The notes under the pieces: generated by a model
Database searches by the model: none
Told to the model about the DNA's origin: nothing
Seen by the model: the letters and a program-made list of their open reading frames with translations, nothing else
Made by a program: the position numbers and the translations under genes
Shown here: positions 61,772-64,000 of the stretch, piece after piece
Layout of the letters: every line of letters starts with the position of its first letter
Position numbering within the stretch: the first letter of the stretch is position 1
Source: Abyssibius sp040880065
GTDB lineage: Bacteria > Pseudomonadota > Alphaproteobacteria > Rhodobacterales > Rhodobacteraceae
NCBI GenBank assembly: GCA_040880065.1
Contig: JBBDJE010000059.1
Coordinates: 1 to 64,000 of the forward strand
Direction of reading: 5' to 3'
DNA: 64,000 nt

Positions 61772-62947
61772 ATGGCCGTGATCACCAATATCGCCGATTT
61801 GCAAAATCTGGCGCGCCGCCGTGTGCCGCGCATGTTTTACCAATATGCCGATTCGGGGTCATGGACCGAACAAACCTACCGCGCAAATACCGAAGATTTT
61901 GCGCGGATACGCTTAAACCAGAAGGTGGCGGTCAACCTTGAAACCCGCAGCCTTGCCAGCACGATGCTGGGCGCACCGGTATCAATGCCGCTGGCGTTTT
62001 CGCCTATAGGCATGTGCGGCATGCAATGCGCCGATGGCGAGATCAAGGCCGCGCGCGCGGCAAATGAATTTGGCGTGCCGTTCAGCCTGTCGACCATGTC
62101 GATCTGCTCGATCGAAGATCTGGCCGCACAAACCGGCAAGCCGTTCTGGTTTCAGCTTTATGTGATGCGTGATCAGGAGTTTTCTGACCGGTTGATCGAG
62201 CGCGCGCGCGCGGCCAACTGTTCGGCGCTGATCGTCACGCTCGACCTTCAGCTTTTGGCGCAGCGCCATAATGACCTGAAGAACGACCTTACCGCGCCGC
62301 CGCGCCTGACGATGAAAAACCTGATCAACCTGTCGACAAAATGGCGCTGGGGCATGGGGATGCTGGGCACCAAACGGCGCACATTTGGCAATATTGTGGG
62401 CCATGCCAAGGGTGTGACCAATATGAACAGCCTGATGGATTGGACAAGCGACCAGTTCGACCTTGCGCTGGACTGGGAGAAGGTCAAGGCGATCAAGAAG
62501 AAATGGGGCGGGAAGGTGATCCTGAAGGGCATTTTGAACGTTGAAGATGCCAAAAAGGCCGTGGAAACCGGGGCCGATGCGATCATCGTGTCCAACCATG
62601 GCGGGCGGCAACTGGATGGCGCTGTGTCATCCATTGAAATGCTGCCGCAAATTGTTGATGCGGTTGGCGACAAGATCGAGGTGCTGTTTGATGGCGGTAT
62701 CCGCTCTGGCCAAAGCGTGCTGAAGGCCGTGGCACTAGGCGCAAAAGGTGCGTTTATTGGCCGCCCGTATCTTTATGCCTTGGGTGCGCAAGGGCAGCGC
62801 GGCGTTGAAAAAATGCTCGGCTTCATGCACAAGGAAATGGATATCACCATGGCACTGATGGGCCATAACGACATTCAAAATGTAGGCCGCGATGACCTGA
62901 TAGATCCGGCCAAGGTGTTGAACCCGTGGATGGGACCGGCGAGCTAG
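61772..62947 (+). CDS. lldD: FMN-dependent L-lactate dehydrogenase (LldD type)
   Basis: 391 residues. The alpha-hydroxy acid oxidase core is complete: FSPIGMCGMQCADGE, SLSTMSICSIEDLA, VTLDLQLLAQRHND, the catalytic VSNHGGRQLDGA and DGGIRSGQSVLKAVALGA. It oxidises L-lactate (or a related L-2-hydroxyacid) to the keto acid with electrons passed to quinone or another acceptor. The start has AGGAGAAG upstream. A weak five-pair hairpin with TTTT lies at 62958-62989. Confidence 0.9.
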   Translation: MAVITNIADLQNLARRRVPRMFYQYADSGSWTEQTYRANTEDFARIRLNQKVAVNLETRSLASTMLGAPVSMPLAFSPIGMCGMQCADGEIKAARAANEFGVPFSLSTMSICSIEDLAAQTGKPFWFQLYVMRDQEFSDRLIERARAANCSALIVTLDLQLLAQRHNDLKNDLTAPPRLTMKNLINLSTKWRWGMGMLGTKRRTFGNIVGHAKGVTNMNSLMDWTSDQFDLALDWEKVKAIKKKWGGKVILKGILNVEDAKKAVETGADAIIVSNHGGRQLDGAVSSIEMLPQIVDAVGDKIEVLFDGGIRSGQSVLKAVALGAKGAFIGRPYLYALGAQGQRGVEKMLGFMHKEMDITMALMGHNDIQNVGRDDLIDPAKVLNPWMGPAS

Positions 62948-63409
62948 CCGGTATTCGCCACCTGAAGCACGATATCCGACGGTGGTTTTGCGGCCATACT
63001 CGACGGTCGGACACGCCTTGCATGCCGCAGGTGCATCTGACCGCAGCAAGCCGCTTACAAGACAGTCGTGCCAACTGCGGCGTGGCGCAATGCGTGTCGC
63101 TCGACCGGTAACTTCTGAATCTTTGCAGCACTCGACTGCTGCTTCATCGTAGGCTGACATTCACGGTAGATCAAAAAGTAGCAATCTGCTCTCGAGGCCA
63201 AAACACTTAACGAAATCACATTGAGCTAGAAATCTGCTGTGTTCGTTCACCTATTGACGGACCTGAGGCAATGCGAGGCGAAGGCATCAGCGCCTACTAA
63301 TACGCTGACACAGTCGATAGTTGTTGAGGTTGGCACCACGTCAACCACTGAATTCCAAAGATACTTACTAGATCACCACATTTACATCCATCAAAACGCA
63401 TATGCGCTC
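62948..63409. other. gene-free interval before the ars genes
   Basis: About 460 bases without a credible gene on either strand. The first 180 bases are GC-rich like the rest of the window. From about 63130 the sequence becomes clearly richer in A and T. I see no tRNA, direct repeat or transposase fragment. It may be the junction between core DNA and an acquired arsenic-resistance segment. Confidence 0.5.
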
Positions 63410-63438
63410 TTGCACATATGCATAAAGAGCAATATGAT
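63410..63438 (+). promoter_or_regulatory. arsR: promoter of arsR
   Basis: TTGCAC (63410-63415) and TATGAT (63433-63438) are 17 bases apart, a near-consensus sigma-70-type pair. The interval is an imperfect dyad, TTGC at one end and GCAA at the other with CATATG inside, fitting an ArsR-type operator placed across the promoter. A perfect palindrome CGCATATGCG lies just upstream (63397-63406). Confidence 0.7.
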
Positions 63439-63444
63439 GTTTTT

Positions 63445-63732
63445 ATGCAGGATATTTTGACCGCTATTTGCGACCCGACCCGCCGCGCAGCGCTCATCCT
63501 TCTCTGGGATGGAGGAGAGCATTGTGTCTGTGAACTGATGGCACAGCTTGATGCCAGCCAAAGCAGGATGTCGCGGCACATGAAAGTCCTGTCACAGGCT
63601 GGGCTGGTGGTTGCACGGCGGGACGCGCAATGGGTGCGCTATCGTCAGAACCCTGATCTTGCACCCGAATATGCCGCCGTGATCGACGCGGTGCTGGCCG
63701 CTGAACGTTACTTTGAAAGGAAGGTCGCATGA
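63445..63732 (+). CDS. arsR: ArsR-family metalloregulator
   Basis: 95 residues from MQDILTAICDPTRRAALILL. The winged helix shows the motif ELMAQLDASQSRMSRHMKVLSQAGLV, and CVCEL carries the two adjacent cysteines (CVC) of classic arsenite-responsive ArsR. The -10 box ends six bases before this ATG, so the mRNA should start at or next to it (leaderless). An in-frame ATG at 63418 lies inside the promoter and is rejected. It overlaps the permease gene by four bases (ATGA). Confidence 0.88.
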   Translation: MQDILTAICDPTRRAALILLWDGGEHCVCELMAQLDASQSRMSRHMKVLSQAGLVVARRDAQWVRYRQNPDLAPEYAAVIDAVLAAERYFERKVA

Positions 63733-64000
63733 CCACCGAAACACAAGATCCCGCCACCCATCGCGCCGCTCCCGACTGGCTTTGGTATACGGGCGTTCTC
63801 GTCGTGGGCGTGGTGCTGTATCTGCTCTACGGGCAGCTGATCCCGATTGCGGAATGGATCACGGCGCTGTTTCCCGTCGCCCGCGACAGCCATACCGGCG
63901 AGGCGATAGCCTTTTTCGCCTATGACGTCCCAAAGGTTCTGCTGCTGCTGACGGGCATTGTCTTCGTCACCGGCGTCTTGCGCAGCTGGTTCAGCCCCGA
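63729..64000 (+). CDS. ArsP/YraQ-type permease, 3' truncated by the window
   Basis: The first 90 residues are seen. A polar start (MTTETQDPATHRAAPDW) is followed by a membrane helix (about 18-40), a loop, and AFFAYDVPKVLLLLTGIVFVTGVLRSWFSP, typical of the DUF318/ArsP permease family, which exports trivalent organoarsenicals or related compounds. Its position directly behind arsR, with overlap, supports an arsenic role. Confidence 0.82.
   Translation, partial: MTTETQDPATHRAAPDWLWYTGVLVVGVVLYLLYGQLIPIAEWITALFPVARDSHTGEAIAFFAYDVPKVLLLLTGIVFVTGVLRSWFSP

Noticed and set aside
62948..63235. Degenerate transposase or recombinase remnant downstream of lldD
   Set aside because: Short frames on both strands show no recognisable transposase motifs, and no flanking repeats were found.
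63239..63460. A 73-residue gene ahead of arsR
   Set aside because: Poor start context, no family features, and it runs through the arsR promoter.
1..64000. CRISPR arrays, tRNA or rRNA genes, prophage or insertion sequences
   Set aside because: No regularly spaced repeats, cloverleaf or T-loop sequences, integrases or transposases were seen anywhere in the window.

Overview
The window looks like a core-chromosome segment of an alphaproteobacterium, most likely a member of the Rhodobacterales (Roseobacter/Rhodobacter type). The reasons are gene order and family content: a Fur-family Irr regulator divergent from fabA-fabB-fabI, a MucR-type regulator, the miaB-phoH-ybeY-tlyC-lnt-metK-trmB run, aroA-cmk-rpsA-ihfB-lapA-trpF-trpB, a PstA with a long periplasmic insertion, and a short element in front of metK that closely matches the SAM/SAH riboswitch known from Rhodobacterales. 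The DNA is GC-rich, genes are packed tightly with many 1-8 base overlaps, and I see no tRNA, rRNA, CRISPR array, phage or insertion sequence.

Layout. 1-8,010: the end of a FAD-linked glycolate/D-hydroxyacid oxidase, then apt and a NadR-like NAD salvage gene, a flavin reductase, an acetyltransferase, ptsP (nitrogen PTS enzyme I) with lysC, and a DUF1178 gene. 8,093-15,532: the complete phosphate-starvation locus phoR, pstSCAB, phoU, phoB, with a probable Pho box in front of pstS and a strong attenuating terminator after it. 15,627-18,641: a sulfurtransferase, an aromatic/aspartate aminotransferase and an ornithine cyclodeaminase-like imine reductase.

18,626-30,717 is the most interesting block. 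On the minus strand lie a sodium/solute-symporter-type sensor kinase, an 80-residue two-helix membrane protein, a receiver-only response regulator and an XRE regulator of the ScfR (short-chain fatty acyl) type. Divergent from these are a Tat-exported binding protein, a four-gene LivHMGF-like ABC transporter and acetyl-CoA synthetase. The AT-rich divergent promoter region carries inverted TTTGTAAAT/ATTTACAAA elements. I infer a sensing, uptake and activation module for acetate or other short-chain acids.

30,796-47,581: a 37-residue lipoprotein, irr, fabA-fabB-fabI, a hydrolase/hydrolase/dehydratase trio, a dimethylglycine-dehydrogenase-like oxidoreductase, an M3 metallopeptidase, mucR, and the miaB to lnt run. 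47,649-57,371: the riboswitch and metK, trmB, a Nudix gene, aroA, cmk, rpsA, ihfB, lapA, trpF, an acetyltransferase and trpB. 57,372-59,082: a foldable three-arm repeat element, a secreted PepSY-like protein preceded by a 12-base palindrome, a membrane-anchored LuxR-type regulator and a small DUF2158 protein with an Arg/Asp/Gly-rich tail. 59,118-62,947: DUF2332, pth, rplY and lldD. The window ends after a gene-free, relatively AT-rich stretch with an arsR gene that appears leaderless and the start of an ArsP/YraQ-type permease; this edge may be accessory DNA.
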